Shown here: piece by piece, positions 35,175 to 43,749 of the stretch
How positions within the stretch are numbered: position 1 is the stretch's first letter
Layout: every line of letters begins with the position of its first letter
Assembly: GCA_029099685.1 (NCBI GenBank)
Contig: JAQXOO010000020.1
Span: 18,617-82,616 of the forward strand
DNA from: Clostridia bacterium
GTDB lineage: Bacteria > Bacillota > Clostridia > Oscillospirales > Butyricicoccaceae
Direction of reading: 5' to 3'
Length of the DNA: 64,000 bases
Notes under the pieces: model-generated
Seen by the model: the letters and a program-made list of their open reading frames with translations, nothing else
Databases searched by the model: none
Told to the model about the DNA's origin: nothing
Program-made: the position numbers and the translations under genes

Positions 35175-36845
35175 TTATTTCACTTCCACGCCCAGGGCCC
35201 TGGCCCGGGCCAGAATATCCGCCATGGGGTCGGCGGCGGGGGCAGCCTCCCCCCGGGGCAAAGGCTCGCCCATCTTGCGGACGCGGGCCCCGGTATAGCC
35301 GCAGGCCCGGGCGGCTTCGGACAGCACCTCCTGCACGGCGGCCTTCTTCATAAAGAGCATGGATTCCTCCCGGCAGGCGATGTGCAGCACGCCGTCCACC
35401 GCTTCCATGTCCGCCAGCTTCAGATAGGTGCGCACCGCGCCGCTGACCTTGTTGGCCGCCACCGCCAGAAAGGCATCCCGGACGGCGGGATCGCCGCCCG
35501 CGGCAGGGGCCGCTGTCCGCACCGGAGGGGCGGAGCGCTGGGGCGGGACCTCCCGGGCCGGAGCGGGCCGGGATTCGGCAACGGGGACGAAGCCGCTTTC
35601 CTCCCAGGGCGGCATATCGCCGTCAGAGAAGGGGGGCGGGCCGTCCTCCGGGACAGGAACGGGGGCTGCTTCCGCCGCCGGGGCGGTTTGCCGGGGGGCG
35701 GTGCGGGCCGGCGGGGGAGCGGAAAGGGCAGGGGCCTCCTGGGCGGCGCCCAGGCTCCGGTGCCGCAGGCACATTTTCAAAAGGCACATCTCGCCGTCCG
35801 TGCGCTTGATGGCGGTGCGGGTCAGGCGAGTCAGCAGGTCGCTGACGCATTCCACAAAATATTCCAGGGTGGGGCCGTCCGCCTGGCCGGCCAGGGCCTG
35901 CAGCGCGCCGGGGTCGGCGGCGGAGGCGCTCATCAGGTACTCCTGCCGGCCGGTGGCCTTGAGCACATACAGGTCCCGCAGCAGGGACAAAAGCTGGTCG
36001 AACAGGGATACGATGTCCCGGCCCTCCAGGTAGCAGTCGGTGAACACTTCCAGCGCCCGGGCGCCGTCGCCGGCGGTGATGGCCCGGTAGACCTGCAGCA
36101 CCGTGTCGGCGGAGGGCACGCCCAGGGCCTCGGTCACCCGGTCCAGGCTCACCCGGCCGTCGGCGGACACGCTGCGGTCCAGCAGGGAGATGGCGTCCCG
36201 CATGGAGCCGTCGCCCAGACGGGCCAGCAGAGACGCGGCGGCGCTTTCCAGAGTGAAGCCCTCCTCCTGGGCGATCTGATGCAGCCGGGCGGCGATGATC
36301 TCCGGTGGGATGCGGCGGAAATCGTACCGCTGGCACCGGGACAGAATGGTGGCGGGCACCTTATGGATCTCGGTGGTGGCCAAAATAAACAAAACGTGCT
36401 CCGGCGGCTCCTCCAGCGTCTTGAGCAGCGCATTGAAGGCGCCGGCGGACAGCATGTGCACCTCGTCGATGATATAGACGCGCTTTTTCAGCGCGGTGGG
36501 GGAAAAGGCGGCCTCCTCCCGGATGTCCCGGATGTTGTCCACGCCGTTGTTGGAGGCGGCGTCGATCTCGCTGACGTCCAGGGCCGCGTCCTCCAGAATG
36601 GCCCGGCAGGCGGCGCAGGTGTTGCAGGGGCTGCCGTTGACGGGGTGCTCGCAGCACACCGCCCGGGCCAGGATCTTGGCGCAGGTGGTCTTTCCGGTGC
36701 CGCGGGTGCCGGTGAACAGATAGGCATGGCTGGTGCGCCCGGAGGCCACCTGGCTGCGCAGCGCGGCGGTGACATGGTCCTGGCCGAAAACATCGTCAAA
36801 GGTCAGGGGCCGCCATTTGCGGTAAAGGGCAAGATGCTGTTCCAT
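35175..36845 (-). CDS. dnaX: DNA polymerase III subunit gamma/tau
   Basis: 556 residues. It is the clamp-loader ATPase. From ATG 36845: ALYRKWRP, FDDVFGQDHVTAAL, Walker A GTRGTGKTT, the zinc-binding Cys quartet in CCEHPVNGSPCNTCAAC, Walker B IIDEVHML, sensor-1 ATTEIHKVPATILSRCQ, and sensor-2 DGSMRDAISLLD. An Ala/Pro-rich linker (about 400-480) leads to the tau C-terminal domain. AAAAGGAGGT lies 7 bases before ATG; the in-frame extension to 37019 overlaps the SRP RNA and is not used. No obvious slippery A-run for the short gamma form was noticed. Confidence 0.97.
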   Translation of the reverse strand: MEQHLALYRKWRPLTFDDVFGQDHVTAALRSQVASGRTSHAYLFTGTRGTGKTTCAKILARAVCCEHPVNGSPCNTCAACRAILEDAALDVSEIDAASNNGVDNIRDIREEAAFSPTALKKRVYIIDEVHMLSAGAFNALLKTLEEPPEHVLFILATTEIHKVPATILSRCQRYDFRRIPPEIIAARLHQIAQEEGFTLESAAASLLARLGDGSMRDAISLLDRSVSADGRVSLDRVTEALGVPSADTVLQVYRAITAGDGARALEVFTDCYLEGRDIVSLFDQLLSLLRDLYVLKATGRQEYLMSASAADPGALQALAGQADGPTLEYFVECVSDLLTRLTRTAIKRTDGEMCLLKMCLRHRSLGAAQEAPALSAPPPARTAPRQTAPAAEAAPVPVPEDGPPPFSDGDMPPWEESGFVPVAESRPAPAREVPPQRSAPPVRTAAPAAGGDPAVRDAFLAVAANKVSGAVRTYLKLADMEAVDGVLHIACREESMLFMKKAAVQEVLSEAARACGYTGARVRKMGEPLPRGEAAPAADPMADILARARALGVEVK

Positions 36846-37009
36846 GGAAGACCTCCTTTTGAAAGATCGCCGCCGGCGCGGCCGGAAACGGGGGACTGGC
36901 GGCGGGCCGCGCCGTTTTCTCCGGGGCAGGAGCGTCCCCTCCCGTTCCGGAGAGATCCCGGCTGGGAAAAAAGCGGCTGCCCGCCCCGGGCCAGGCGCCT
37001 CTCCGTCCA

Positions 37010-37141
37010 TCAGTCCCATGGCAGCCCTGACCGGTTGACCGCGGCACGCACGACATACCGCTTAATGCTGCTCGGTTCCCCGCCTGACATGGTTCACGGC
37101 CACGCGCTGCGCGGGACCGGCCAGGACTGCCACGGGACTGA
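37010..37141 (-). ncRNA. ffs: Signal recognition particle RNA (4.5S-like)
   Basis: On the minus strand the SRP core is unmistakable: GTGAACCATGTCAGGC, then GGGGAACCGAGCAGCATTA (the GNAR-type tetraloop and symmetric/asymmetric loops bound by Ffh), then AAGCGGTATGTCGTGCG. Flanking arms CAGTCCCGTGGCAGTCCTGG and CCGGTCAGGGCTGCCATGG pair with G-U tolerance, closing a roughly 130-base hairpin. No Alu domain as in Bacillus was recognised. Ends are approximate; the promoter at 37210-37238 would give a 5' leader of about 60 bases. An ffs just upstream of dnaX is a common Firmicutes arrangement. Confidence 0.88.
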
Positions 37142-37209
37142 TGATACGGAAAAAGGACTCTGACTACGTTTAAGGCGCAGCAGCCGCTCACTTTTTTCGT
37201 TACCTAATT

Positions 37210-37238
37210 ATTATATACGAAAGTTTGTGAAAATTCAA
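37210..37238 (-). promoter_or_regulatory. Sigma-A promoter for SRP RNA and dnaX operon
   Basis: Minus strand TTGAAT (37238-37233), 17-base spacer, TATAAT (37215-37210). The -35 box overlaps the stop of the upstream D-glutamate cyclase gene. Confidence 0.7.
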
Positions 37239-38887
37239 TCCATAAGATCGATATTTTTCACATCGGCGATGAGCATATGTCCCGGCGCGTGGGTGATGGC
37301 GAAGGGGGGACAGGCGTTCATCAGCACCGACTGGGGCGTGACGCCGCAGGGCCAGAATACCGGCACCTCACCCTGGCGGATGGTGACCATGTCGCCGAAA
37401 TCGGGATGCTGCAGGTCATGGATGCCGATGCGGGCCGGGTCGCCGATCTCCACCGGCGCGCCGTGGACCCGGGGCATCCGGGCGGTGATCTGCCGGGCCA
37501 GCTCCGCCTGCTCCGGGGTCATGGGACGCATACTCACCACCATTTTCCCGGAAAAGGCGCCGTAGGGGACGCAGTCGATGTTGGTGCGGTACATGGGCAC
37601 GTTGCGGCCCTCCTCGATGTGGCGCACCGGGACGCCCGCCCGCAGCAGCGCGTCCTCAAAGGAGAAGCTGCACCCGATGAGGAAGGCCACCAGGTCATCG
37701 TTCCACAGCGCCTCCACATCCAGGGGCTGGGCCACCAGATGCCCGTCCCGCCAGACCCGGTAACGGGGGAAATCCCGGGCCAGGTCCACGTCCCGCGCGA
37801 TGGTCTTCAGCTGCCGGCTGCCGGGCGCGCTCTCCTCCAGCACCGGGCAGGAGAAGGGGTTGCGGCGGGCAAACTCCCGGAAATCGGCGGCCTGGGCCGA
37901 GGGCAGCACGATGAGGTTGCACTGGGCATAGCCGCTGCACATACCGGAGGTGGGCCGGACAATGGCGTTGCTCCGGAACAGGCGGCGGGCCTGCGCCGGC
38001 TCCATATTGGCGTAATCGGGGGTGCGCAGGGCCTGGCGCAGCTCCCGCAGCACCCGCAGGTTTTCCTCCTGGGAAAGATGGTCCACGGTGAGCACGGCCT
38101 CTCCGGTGACGCCGTCCACGCAGCCGTTGGACACCACGGCCCGTAGCAGCTTGTTTTCCTGCTCGTCGGTGGGCATCAGGTCGTGTCCGGTGACGGCGGA
38201 CAGCACCGCCCGGATGCCCCAGCCCCACCAGTTGGACACGCCGGCGGTGAGGGTGAAATCCGCGCCGGCGTCGGCGCAGATCAGGTCGCCGTGGCTGACA
38301 CGCTCCTCGATCATGGAGCGGAAGCCGCCCATGCCCAGCTCGTTTCCGCCGTCTCCGATGCCGATGGTGACGGTATTCTTGTCATAGAGCAGCAGGTCGG
38401 TGTCCGCCAGCAGCTCGTCGATGTAGTCCCCGCGGAAGTTGTGGAAATGGCCGTCCAGGCCGCGGCCGGGGCGCTCGATGGCGATGACATGGGTGGGCTT
38501 GCGGTGCTTCAGCAGCCCGTAGCAAAAGGCCTGGGCGCCGTTTTTGGGCACGCACAGTACCTCGGCAGAGGGGGCGTACAGGCTGCAGGCGGCCAGCATG
38601 GCGGCGCAGGAGGCCTCGTCGGTGATGACGGTGACCCGCTTGCCGATCTGCTCCAGCACGGCGGCCAGGTTGGCGGTGCCCACGGGGCCGTCGGTCTCGC
38701 CCTTGCCCCCGGCGAACTGCACCGGGAAGCCGGAAATAATAAACACCTCGCCGGCCTCCAGCAGAGAAAAGCCCAGCGCCCGGAGATCCGCCCGGGGCAG
38801 GTCCGTGGTCAGGCCGCGGTGGCCGGGATCGGTCTCCATCACCTGCCAGATGCGCGAAAATACATCGTTTTGAACGTTCATATCCAT
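37235..38887 (-). CDS. Fused DUF4392 (D-glutamate cyclase) and DUF1445 (putative hydro-lyase) protein
   Basis: 550 residues. The N-terminal half (about 1-285) is DUF4392-type: SGFPVQFAGGKGETDGPVG, IERPGRGLDGHFHNFRG, IGIGDGGNELGMGG. The C-terminal half (about 300-550) is DUF1445: RPTSGMCSGYAQCNLIVLPS, FLIGCSFSFEDALL, RNVPMYRTNI, MVVSMRPM, GDPARIGIHDL and FWPCGVTPQSVLM. Mammalian DGLUCY carries both domains in the opposite order and converts D-glutamate to 5-oxo-D-proline; that activity is the best guess here. ATG 38887 follows AGGGAAAGAG. It is monocistronic. Confidence 0.88.
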   Translation of the reverse strand: MDMNVQNDVFSRIWQVMETDPGHRGLTTDLPRADLRALGFSLLEAGEVFIISGFPVQFAGGKGETDGPVGTANLAAVLEQIGKRVTVITDEASCAAMLAACSLYAPSAEVLCVPKNGAQAFCYGLLKHRKPTHVIAIERPGRGLDGHFHNFRGDYIDELLADTDLLLYDKNTVTIGIGDGGNELGMGGFRSMIEERVSHGDLICADAGADFTLTAGVSNWWGWGIRAVLSAVTGHDLMPTDEQENKLLRAVVSNGCVDGVTGEAVLTVDHLSQEENLRVLRELRQALRTPDYANMEPAQARRLFRSNAIVRPTSGMCSGYAQCNLIVLPSAQAADFREFARRNPFSCPVLEESAPGSRQLKTIARDVDLARDFPRYRVWRDGHLVAQPLDVEALWNDDLVAFLIGCSFSFEDALLRAGVPVRHIEEGRNVPMYRTNIDCVPYGAFSGKMVVSMRPMTPEQAELARQITARMPRVHGAPVEIGDPARIGIHDLQHPDFGDMVTIRQGEVPVFWPCGVTPQSVLMNACPPFAITHAPGHMLIADVKNIDLMD

Positions 38888-39018
38888 CCCATCTCTTTCC
38901 CTGTGTTCTCTGCCATAGTATAACAGAAGCACCGGCAAAAAGAAAGAGGGAAAGTCGCAGTCCGCGCGGCCCGGAAAGGGTGACAGAAAGCCTCCCGCCG
39001 GTTTTGCAGAAATTCCAC

Positions 39019-39046
39019 TTGATTTCGCGGCGGATTCTGCTATAAT
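39019..39046 (+). promoter_or_regulatory. Sigma-A promoter of tRNA-Gly
   Basis: TTGATT at 39019-39024, 16-base spacer, TATAAT at 39041-39046, 12 bases before the tRNA. Confidence 0.7.
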
Positions 39047-39058
39047 AAAAAAAGACCC

Positions 39059-39132
39059 GCGGGGTTAATACATCGGTAGTATGCGAGCTTCCCAAGCTCG
39101 ACAGGCGGGTTCGACTCCCGTACCCCGCTCCA
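39059..39132 (+). tRNA. tRNA-Gly (anticodon CCC)
   Basis: 74 bases with encoded CCA. Acceptor GCGGGGT/ACCCCGC, anticodon stem CGAGC/GCTCG with loop TTCCCAA, anticodon CCC at 39091-39093, and T arm GCGGGTTCGACTCCCGT. The D-loop is short. Confidence 0.96.
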
Positions 39133-39158
39133 AACCGCCTTTGGGCGGTTTTCTTTTT
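39133..39158 (+). terminator. Terminator after tRNA-Gly
   Basis: AACCGCC TTT GGGCGGTT followed by TTCTTTTT, immediately after the tRNA. Confidence 0.9.
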
Positions 39159-39200
39159 ATGCCGGAAACGGAGCCTGGATACAGAAAGAAGCGGTAAGAT

Positions 39201-39920
39201 ATGATCGGACTGGGGACTCTCATCAACGTGGCAGCCATTGTAGTGGGCGGCGGTATCGGCCTTGCGGGCGGAAAACGGCTCAGCAGCCGCGCCCAGCAGA
39301 CCCTGATCCGGGGCATGGCGGTGTGCGTGCTGTTCGTGGCCATCGGCGGGGTGATGGAGGAAATGCTGGTGGTGGAAAACGGAGCCCTGCGCACCCGGGG
39401 AACGCTGATGCTGGTGGTCAGCATCGCTCTGGGCGGGCTGATGGGTGAGCTGTTGGACCTGGACCGGCGGCTGGAGGGCTTTGGCCGCTGGCTGCGGGAA
39501 AAAAGCGGCAACGGCCGGGACAGCCGGTTCCTGGACGGCTTCATCACCGCCACCATGACGGTGTCCATCGGCGCCATGGCCATCGTGGGCGCGGTGGAGG
39601 ACGGCATCCACGGGGACTACACCATTCTGGCGGCCAAGTCCCTGATGGACTTTGTCATCATTCTGGTGATGGCTTCCTCTCTGGGCAAGGGCTGCCTGTT
39701 TTCCGCTATTCCGGTGGGATTGCTCCAGGGCTCGGTGACGCTGCTGGCCCGGCTGGTGCAGCCGCTGCTCACCCCGGCGGCGCTGAGCGCGCTGGCGCTG
39801 GTGGGCTCGGCCCTGATCTTCTGCGTGGGGCTCAACCTGCTGTGGGAAAAGACCATCCGTGTGGCCAACCTGCTGCCCGCCCTGGTGGTGGCGGTGGCTT
39901 ATGCCCTGCTGGGCCTGTGA
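39201..39920 (+). CDS. DUF554 family membrane protein
   Basis: 239 residues, about six or seven hydrophobic helices. It matches the DUF554/YdfK pattern: GLGTLINVAAIVVGGGIGL at the N-terminus, QQTLIRGMAVCVLF, ALGGLMGELLDLDRRLE, FLDGFITATMTVSIGAMAIVGAVEDG, and KSLMDFVIILVMASSLGKGC. The family is widespread and its transport role is unproven. The RBS is weak (AAGAAGCGGTAAG). It is convergent with the yitT-like gene across a shared terminator. Confidence 0.9.
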   Translation: MIGLGTLINVAAIVVGGGIGLAGGKRLSSRAQQTLIRGMAVCVLFVAIGGVMEEMLVVENGALRTRGTLMLVVSIALGGLMGELLDLDRRLEGFGRWLREKSGNGRDSRFLDGFITATMTVSIGAMAIVGAVEDGIHGDYTILAAKSLMDFVIILVMASSLGKGCLFSAIPVGLLQGSVTLLARLVQPLLTPAALSALALVGSALIFCVGLNLLWEKTIRVANLLPALVVAVAYALLGL

Positions 39921-39943
39921 CCTCCCGCAAACCAACAGAACTG

Positions 39944-39998
39944 CAAAAAAACGCTGCCGCCGGAGACCGCAAGGGTCCCGGAGGCAGCGTTGTTTTTT
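39944..39998. terminator. Bidirectional terminator between DUF554 and YitT genes
   Basis: AACGCTGCC / GGCAGCGTT outer stem with an inner GGAGACC...GGGTCCC-like stem. An A-run precedes and a T-run follows, serving both convergent genes. Confidence 0.85.
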
Positions 39999-40011
39999 AT
40001 GCTGCAGGGGA

Positions 40012-40872
40012 TCAGTCGTGCGGGCCGGCGATCTTGCCCAGGGTGAAGCCCCGGCCGTTGACCTCGGCCACCTGGCTCACCACGATAAAGGCGTCGCTGT
40101 CGATGACCAACACCTGCTCCCGCAGGCGGAACAGCTCCCGCTTATCCACGATGGTCTGCACAGCGTAGGAGGCGGTGCGGGTGAAGCCGCCCTCGGTGCG
40201 GTACAGGGTGCTGCCCCGGTCAAAGGTCTGCAGGATCATCCGGTTGATGGCCTCGTACTCCCGGCTGATGATCTGCAGCTGGATGCGGCTCTTGCCGGAG
40301 GTGAGCACCATGTCCAGAATGAGGGAGTACAGCAGCACGAACAGGACGCCGTACAGCGCTTGGTCGGCGGTGTCCACAAAAAACACCTGGGTCACCAGCA
40401 CCAGGGCGTCCACCACGTACAGGGTGCCGGAGATGGGCAGCCCCAGCTTTTTGTTCAGGATCACCGCCACGATATCCGTGCCGCCGGTAGAGGCCCCCTG
40501 GCGCAGAATGACGCCGATGCCCACGCCGAAGGCCAGTCCGGCGAACAGCAGGCACAGAAAGGGATCGTCGGTGAGGGGGCCGGTGCGCTCCGCCAGGCGG
40601 TTGGTCAGGGAGAACAGGGCGGGATAGGCAAAGCTGCCGATGAGGGTGGTGGCGGCAAAGTCCTTTCCCACCATCAGCAGGCCCGCCGCGAACAGGGCCA
40701 CCTGCACCACCCAGACGGTGACGTCCTTGGGAATGCCGAAGCCCCGGTCCAGACCCAGGGCCAGGCCGGTGACGCCGCCGGAGATCATGCCGGAGGGTAC
40801 CAGAAAATAAGCCGTTCCGAAAGCGAACAGCAGGTTGGCGCACAGGATGATGGCAATTTTTTTGATGTTCAT
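40012..40872 (-). CDS. YitT family membrane protein (DUF161 + DUF2179)
   Basis: 286 residues. An N-terminal membrane domain of about five helices (FGTAYFLVPSGMISGGVTGLAL, LLFAGLAFGVGIGVILRQGASTGGTDIVA) is followed by the small cytosolic DUF2179 domain (about 200-286; LQIISREYEAINRMIL, VLVIDSDAFIVVSQV). Function is not firmly known. ATG 40872 follows CGGAGG; an in-frame upstream reading to 40923 is not supported by an RBS. Confidence 0.92.
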   Translation of the reverse strand: MNIKKIAIILCANLLFAFGTAYFLVPSGMISGGVTGLALGLDRGFGIPKDVTVWVVQVALFAAGLLMVGKDFAATTLIGSFAYPALFSLTNRLAERTGPLTDDPFLCLLFAGLAFGVGIGVILRQGASTGGTDIVAVILNKKLGLPISGTLYVVDALVLVTQVFFVDTADQALYGVLFVLLYSLILDMVLTSGKSRIQLQIISREYEAINRMILQTFDRGSTLYRTEGGFTRTASYAVQTIVDKRELFRLREQVLVIDSDAFIVVSQVAEVNGRGFTLGKIAGPHD

Positions 40873-40945
40873 AGTGTGCCTCCGTCGTATGGATGTCTCC
40901 CCGGGGGAACGGGGAGCGGGCAAGCGCTGCCGCCCGGGCGGCGGG

Positions 40946-41683
40946 TCATTTCAGCTTGAAATACAGCTTGGAGCGGTCGGCCTCGTCCCGCTTCAGCTCA
41001 AACATCCCCAGGGATTCCACAAACAGGTACAGCTTTTTGTAGCCGAAGTTGCGCACGTCAAAGTCGGGATACTTCCGGTCCAGCAGAGAGGCCAGCTGCC
41101 CGGCGGAGATCCAGCCGTCGTCGTCGCACTTTTCCAGCGCGAACTCCCGCAGCGCCCGCTGAACGGTCTTTTTGTTGATGCCGCTTTTGTTTTCCGGCCG
41201 TTTGGGGGCCTGCTCGGGCTTTTGCGCGGGCTTTTTTTCGTTCTCGGCGGCGTACAGCACATCCAGATAGGAAAATTTGCTGCAGGCGGAGATAAAGGAC
41301 CGGGGCGTGTTCTGGACGCCCATGCCCAAAACGAACATCTCGCTCTCCCGCAGGCGGGCGGCCAGACGGGTAAAGTCGCTGTCCGAGCTGACGATGACAA
41401 AGCCGTTGAGCTTGCCCAGGTACAGCAGGTCCATGGCGTCGATGATGAGGGAGGAATCCGAGGCGTTTTTGCCGGAGGCGTTGTTGTACTGCTGCACCGG
41501 CTGGATGGCGTTTTCCAGAATGACGTCCTTCCAGGCGCCCATCTGGGGGGTGGTCCAGTTGCCGTAGATGCGCTTGTAGATCACGTTGCCCAGGGCCGCG
41601 GCTTCGCTGAGGATGGTCTCGATGTATTTGCTGGAGATGTTTTCCGCGTCGATGAGCACCGCCAGCTTCATTTCTTTTTCCAT
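40946..41683 (-). CDS. NYN-domain ribonuclease-like protein with OST-HTH/LOTUS domain
   Basis: 245 residues. The N-terminal NYN (PIN-like) domain (about 1-140) carries acidic residues expected to bind metal: LAVLIDAENIS, SDSSLIIDAMDLLY and FVIVSSDSDFTRLAARL. A charged Lys/Pro linker leads to a C-terminal OST-HTH/LOTUS domain (about 170-245; QRALREFALEKCDDDGWISAG, FGYKKLYLFVESLG). This LabA-like plan suggests RNA cleavage or RNA binding; targets are unknown. ATG 41683 follows AAGGAG at 7 bases. Likely the first gene of a unit with yitT (73-base gap). Confidence 0.9.
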   Translation of the reverse strand: MEKEMKLAVLIDAENISSKYIETILSEAAALGNVIYKRIYGNWTTPQMGAWKDVILENAIQPVQQYNNASGKNASDSSLIIDAMDLLYLGKLNGFVIVSSDSDFTRLAARLRESEMFVLGMGVQNTPRSFISACSKFSYLDVLYAAENEKKPAQKPEQAPKRPENKSGINKKTVQRALREFALEKCDDDGWISAGQLASLLDRKYPDFDVRNFGYKKLYLFVESLGMFELKRDEADRSKLYFKLK

Positions 41684-41806
41684 AGGAAGGCTCCTTTTAC
41701 CGGGATATTCACATTATAACCGAAATTTGGTGAAGAAACAAGGGGAAGACACTGCGGTAAAGTGTTAGCCGGACGCAGAAAACTGCCCGCTCCGGCCGAC
41801 AGGAAA

Positions 41807-41834
41807 CAAGCCGCCCCAAAAGGGCGGCTTGCTG
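41807..41834 (-). terminator. Likely terminator of the Na/Pi transporter gene
   Basis: CAAGCCGCCC CAAAA GGGCGGCTTG stem about 45 bases past the transporter stop. On the minus strand it is followed by TTTCC, a weak T-tract. Confidence 0.6.
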
Positions 41835-41875
41835 GGCGTTTCAGTGATGGCAAAGGGCCTGCGGCGCGTCGGCCG

Positions 41876-43630
41876 TTATTTCAGGGCGTATTTTTTGTCA
41901 AAGCTGTCGTAGATCTCGTTGAACACGCTGTTGCCGTATTTGACGCCGTTGAGGTACTTGTGGGTGTCAAAGCTGTTGTGCTCCACCTCGATGATGGCCA
42001 CGGCAATGTTGGAGCAGTGGTCGGAGATACGCTCGTAGTTGTTCAGCAGGTCGGCCAGGATGAAGCCGCCCTCGATGGTGCAGGCGCCGTGCTGCAGCCG
42101 CTTCACGTGGTTGTTCTTGATCTGGACGGTGAGCCGGTCGATGACCTGCTCCAGGGGCTCCACCTTGGCGGCCAGCTCCACGCTGTCGCCGTCATAGGCG
42201 CAGGCGGTGATGTTCAGGATCTCCTGGATGGCGTCGGTGAGCACCTTGATCTCCCGGGTGGCGTTGGGGGAGAAGGAGACCTGCTTTTCGTGGATCTCCC
42301 GGGCAACCTTCACCAGGTTGCAGGCGTGGTCTCCCAGCCGCTCGAAGTCACCGATGGCGTGAAGGATCTTGGACACCACCTGGCTGTCCTCGCTGGACAG
42401 GGCCTGGGAGGACAGCTTCACCAGATAGGTGCCCAGCTTGTCCTCGAAGTTGTCCAGGCTGTCCTCCATCTGGAGGATGCGCTGCTCTGCGGTCTCGTCA
42501 AACCGGTCGAACAGGCCGATGGCAAGCTGCAGGATCTCGTGGGCCTGGCGGCACATATCCTTGGAAACGTGGAAGGATTCGCCCACGGCCACAGAGGGGG
42601 AGCGCAGCAGCAGCTCATCCAGCTGGGGCTGGGATACGGTGTCCGCGGGATGGCTGTGGTCCTTTACCAGCCGCTCGGTAAGCTGCACCAGGCGGCCGGC
42701 CACCGGCATCAGCAGGGCGCAGGTCAGCAGGTTGAAGATGGTGTGCAGCAGGGCGATGTCCCAGGGCTTGGCCGCCTGGGTGACAAAGCTCCAGTGGAAC
42801 AGGGAATTGCCCAGCAGGAACAGCGGCAGCAGGATCAGCGTGCCGATGATCTTGATGGAAACGTGAAGGATGGCCACCCGCCGGGCCTTTACATTGGTGC
42901 CGATGCAGGAGATGAGGGAGGTGGCGCAGGTGCCGATGTTCAGGCCCATGATGATGGGCAGCGCCATGCCGTAGGTGATGGAGCCGGTCATGGACAGGGC
43001 CTGCAGGATGCCCATGGAGGCGGCGGAGCTTTGAATGATGCCGGTAAACACCGCGCCGATGAGCACGCCCAGCAGGGGATTGGAAAACTGCACCAGCAGG
43101 CTTTCAAACTCCGGCATATCCGCCAGGGGGCTCACGGCGCCGGACATCATCTCCATGCCGTACATCAGCACGGCAAAGCCAACCAGCACCGTTCCCACGG
43201 TCTTTTTCCGGTCCTTTTTGGACAGCATGAGCATCAAAATGCCCGCGAAGGCCAGCAGGGGAGAAAAGTTTTTGGGCTTGAGCATCTGCACCCAGAACAG
43301 GTCGCTCTGGATGCCCGAAAGGCTGGTGATCCAGGCGGTGAGGGTGGTGCCCACGTTGGCGCCGAAGATGATGTGGATGGTCTGGGAAAACTGCATGATG
43401 CCGGAATTCACCAGACCCACCAGCATGACAGTGGTGGCCGAGGAGGACTGCATGGCGATGGTGATGACCGCGCCCAGCACCATGCTCAGAAGGGGATTGG
43501 CCGTCATCCTGCGGAGCATTTCCTCCAGACGGCCGCCGGCCATCTTTTCCAGGCTGGAGGACATGACGTTCATGCCGTAAAGGAAGAAGGTCAGGCCGCC
43601 GATGAGGGAGAGAAGATTGAAAACGTCCAA
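41876..43630 (-). CDS. Na/Pi cotransporter II-type transporter with C-terminal PhoU-like domain
   Basis: 584 residues. The NptA/YjbB plan: two inverted Na/Pi repeats, each with a QSSSA or QSSAA motif (AMQSSSATTVMLVGLVNSGI and IIQSSAASMGILQAL), within about eight helices (1-310), then a helical PhoU-like regulatory domain (about 345-560; AIGDFERLGDHACNLV, YERISDHCSNIAVAI). It imports phosphate with sodium. TTG 43630 is preferred, 9 bases after AGGAGG; the in-frame GTG at 43639 directly abuts the RBS. It lies downstream of the PhoR/PhoB-like genes with a Pho-box-like array in between. Confidence 0.92.
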   Translation of the reverse strand: MDVFNLLSLIGGLTFFLYGMNVMSSSLEKMAGGRLEEMLRRMTANPLLSMVLGAVITIAMQSSSATTVMLVGLVNSGIMQFSQTIHIIFGANVGTTLTAWITSLSGIQSDLFWVQMLKPKNFSPLLAFAGILMLMLSKKDRKKTVGTVLVGFAVLMYGMEMMSGAVSPLADMPEFESLLVQFSNPLLGVLIGAVFTGIIQSSAASMGILQALSMTGSITYGMALPIIMGLNIGTCATSLISCIGTNVKARRVAILHVSIKIIGTLILLPLFLLGNSLFHWSFVTQAAKPWDIALLHTIFNLLTCALLMPVAGRLVQLTERLVKDHSHPADTVSQPQLDELLLRSPSVAVGESFHVSKDMCRQAHEILQLAIGLFDRFDETAEQRILQMEDSLDNFEDKLGTYLVKLSSQALSSEDSQVVSKILHAIGDFERLGDHACNLVKVAREIHEKQVSFSPNATREIKVLTDAIQEILNITACAYDGDSVELAAKVEPLEQVIDRLTVQIKNNHVKRLQHGACTIEGGFILADLLNNYERISDHCSNIAVAIIEVEHNSFDTHKYLNGVKYGNSVFNEIYDSFDKKYALK

Positions 43631-43664
43631 AGCGTGCACCCTCCTTTTGAGCGTTTCGACAGGA

Positions 43665-43738
43665 ATTGTAAAATCTTATCCCCAGTGTATCGGCAGTATG
43701 TAAAATCCACCACAAATCAATGTTAAATCTGTGTTAAA
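43665..43738 (-). promoter_or_regulatory. Pho-box-like array and -10 upstream of the Na/Pi transporter
   Basis: On the minus strand four heptamers TTTAACA, TTTAACA, TTTGTGG, TTTTACA lie at 43738-43732, 43727-43721, 43716-43710 and 43705-43699, each exactly 11 bases from the next. This is the TTAACA-N5 pattern of PhoP/PhoB boxes. TACAAT at 43670-43665 is the candidate -10; no good -35 is present, as expected for an activator-dependent promoter. Confidence 0.7.
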
Positions 43739-43749
43739 TCAACGGAAGT

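Noticed and set aside
35133..37163. 676-codon plus-strand ORF
   Set aside because: Antisense to dnaX and the SRP RNA.
41762..43726. 654-codon plus-strand ORF
   Set aside because: Antisense shadow of the Na/Pi transporter; His/Gly/Gln-rich translation typical of reversed high-GC genes.
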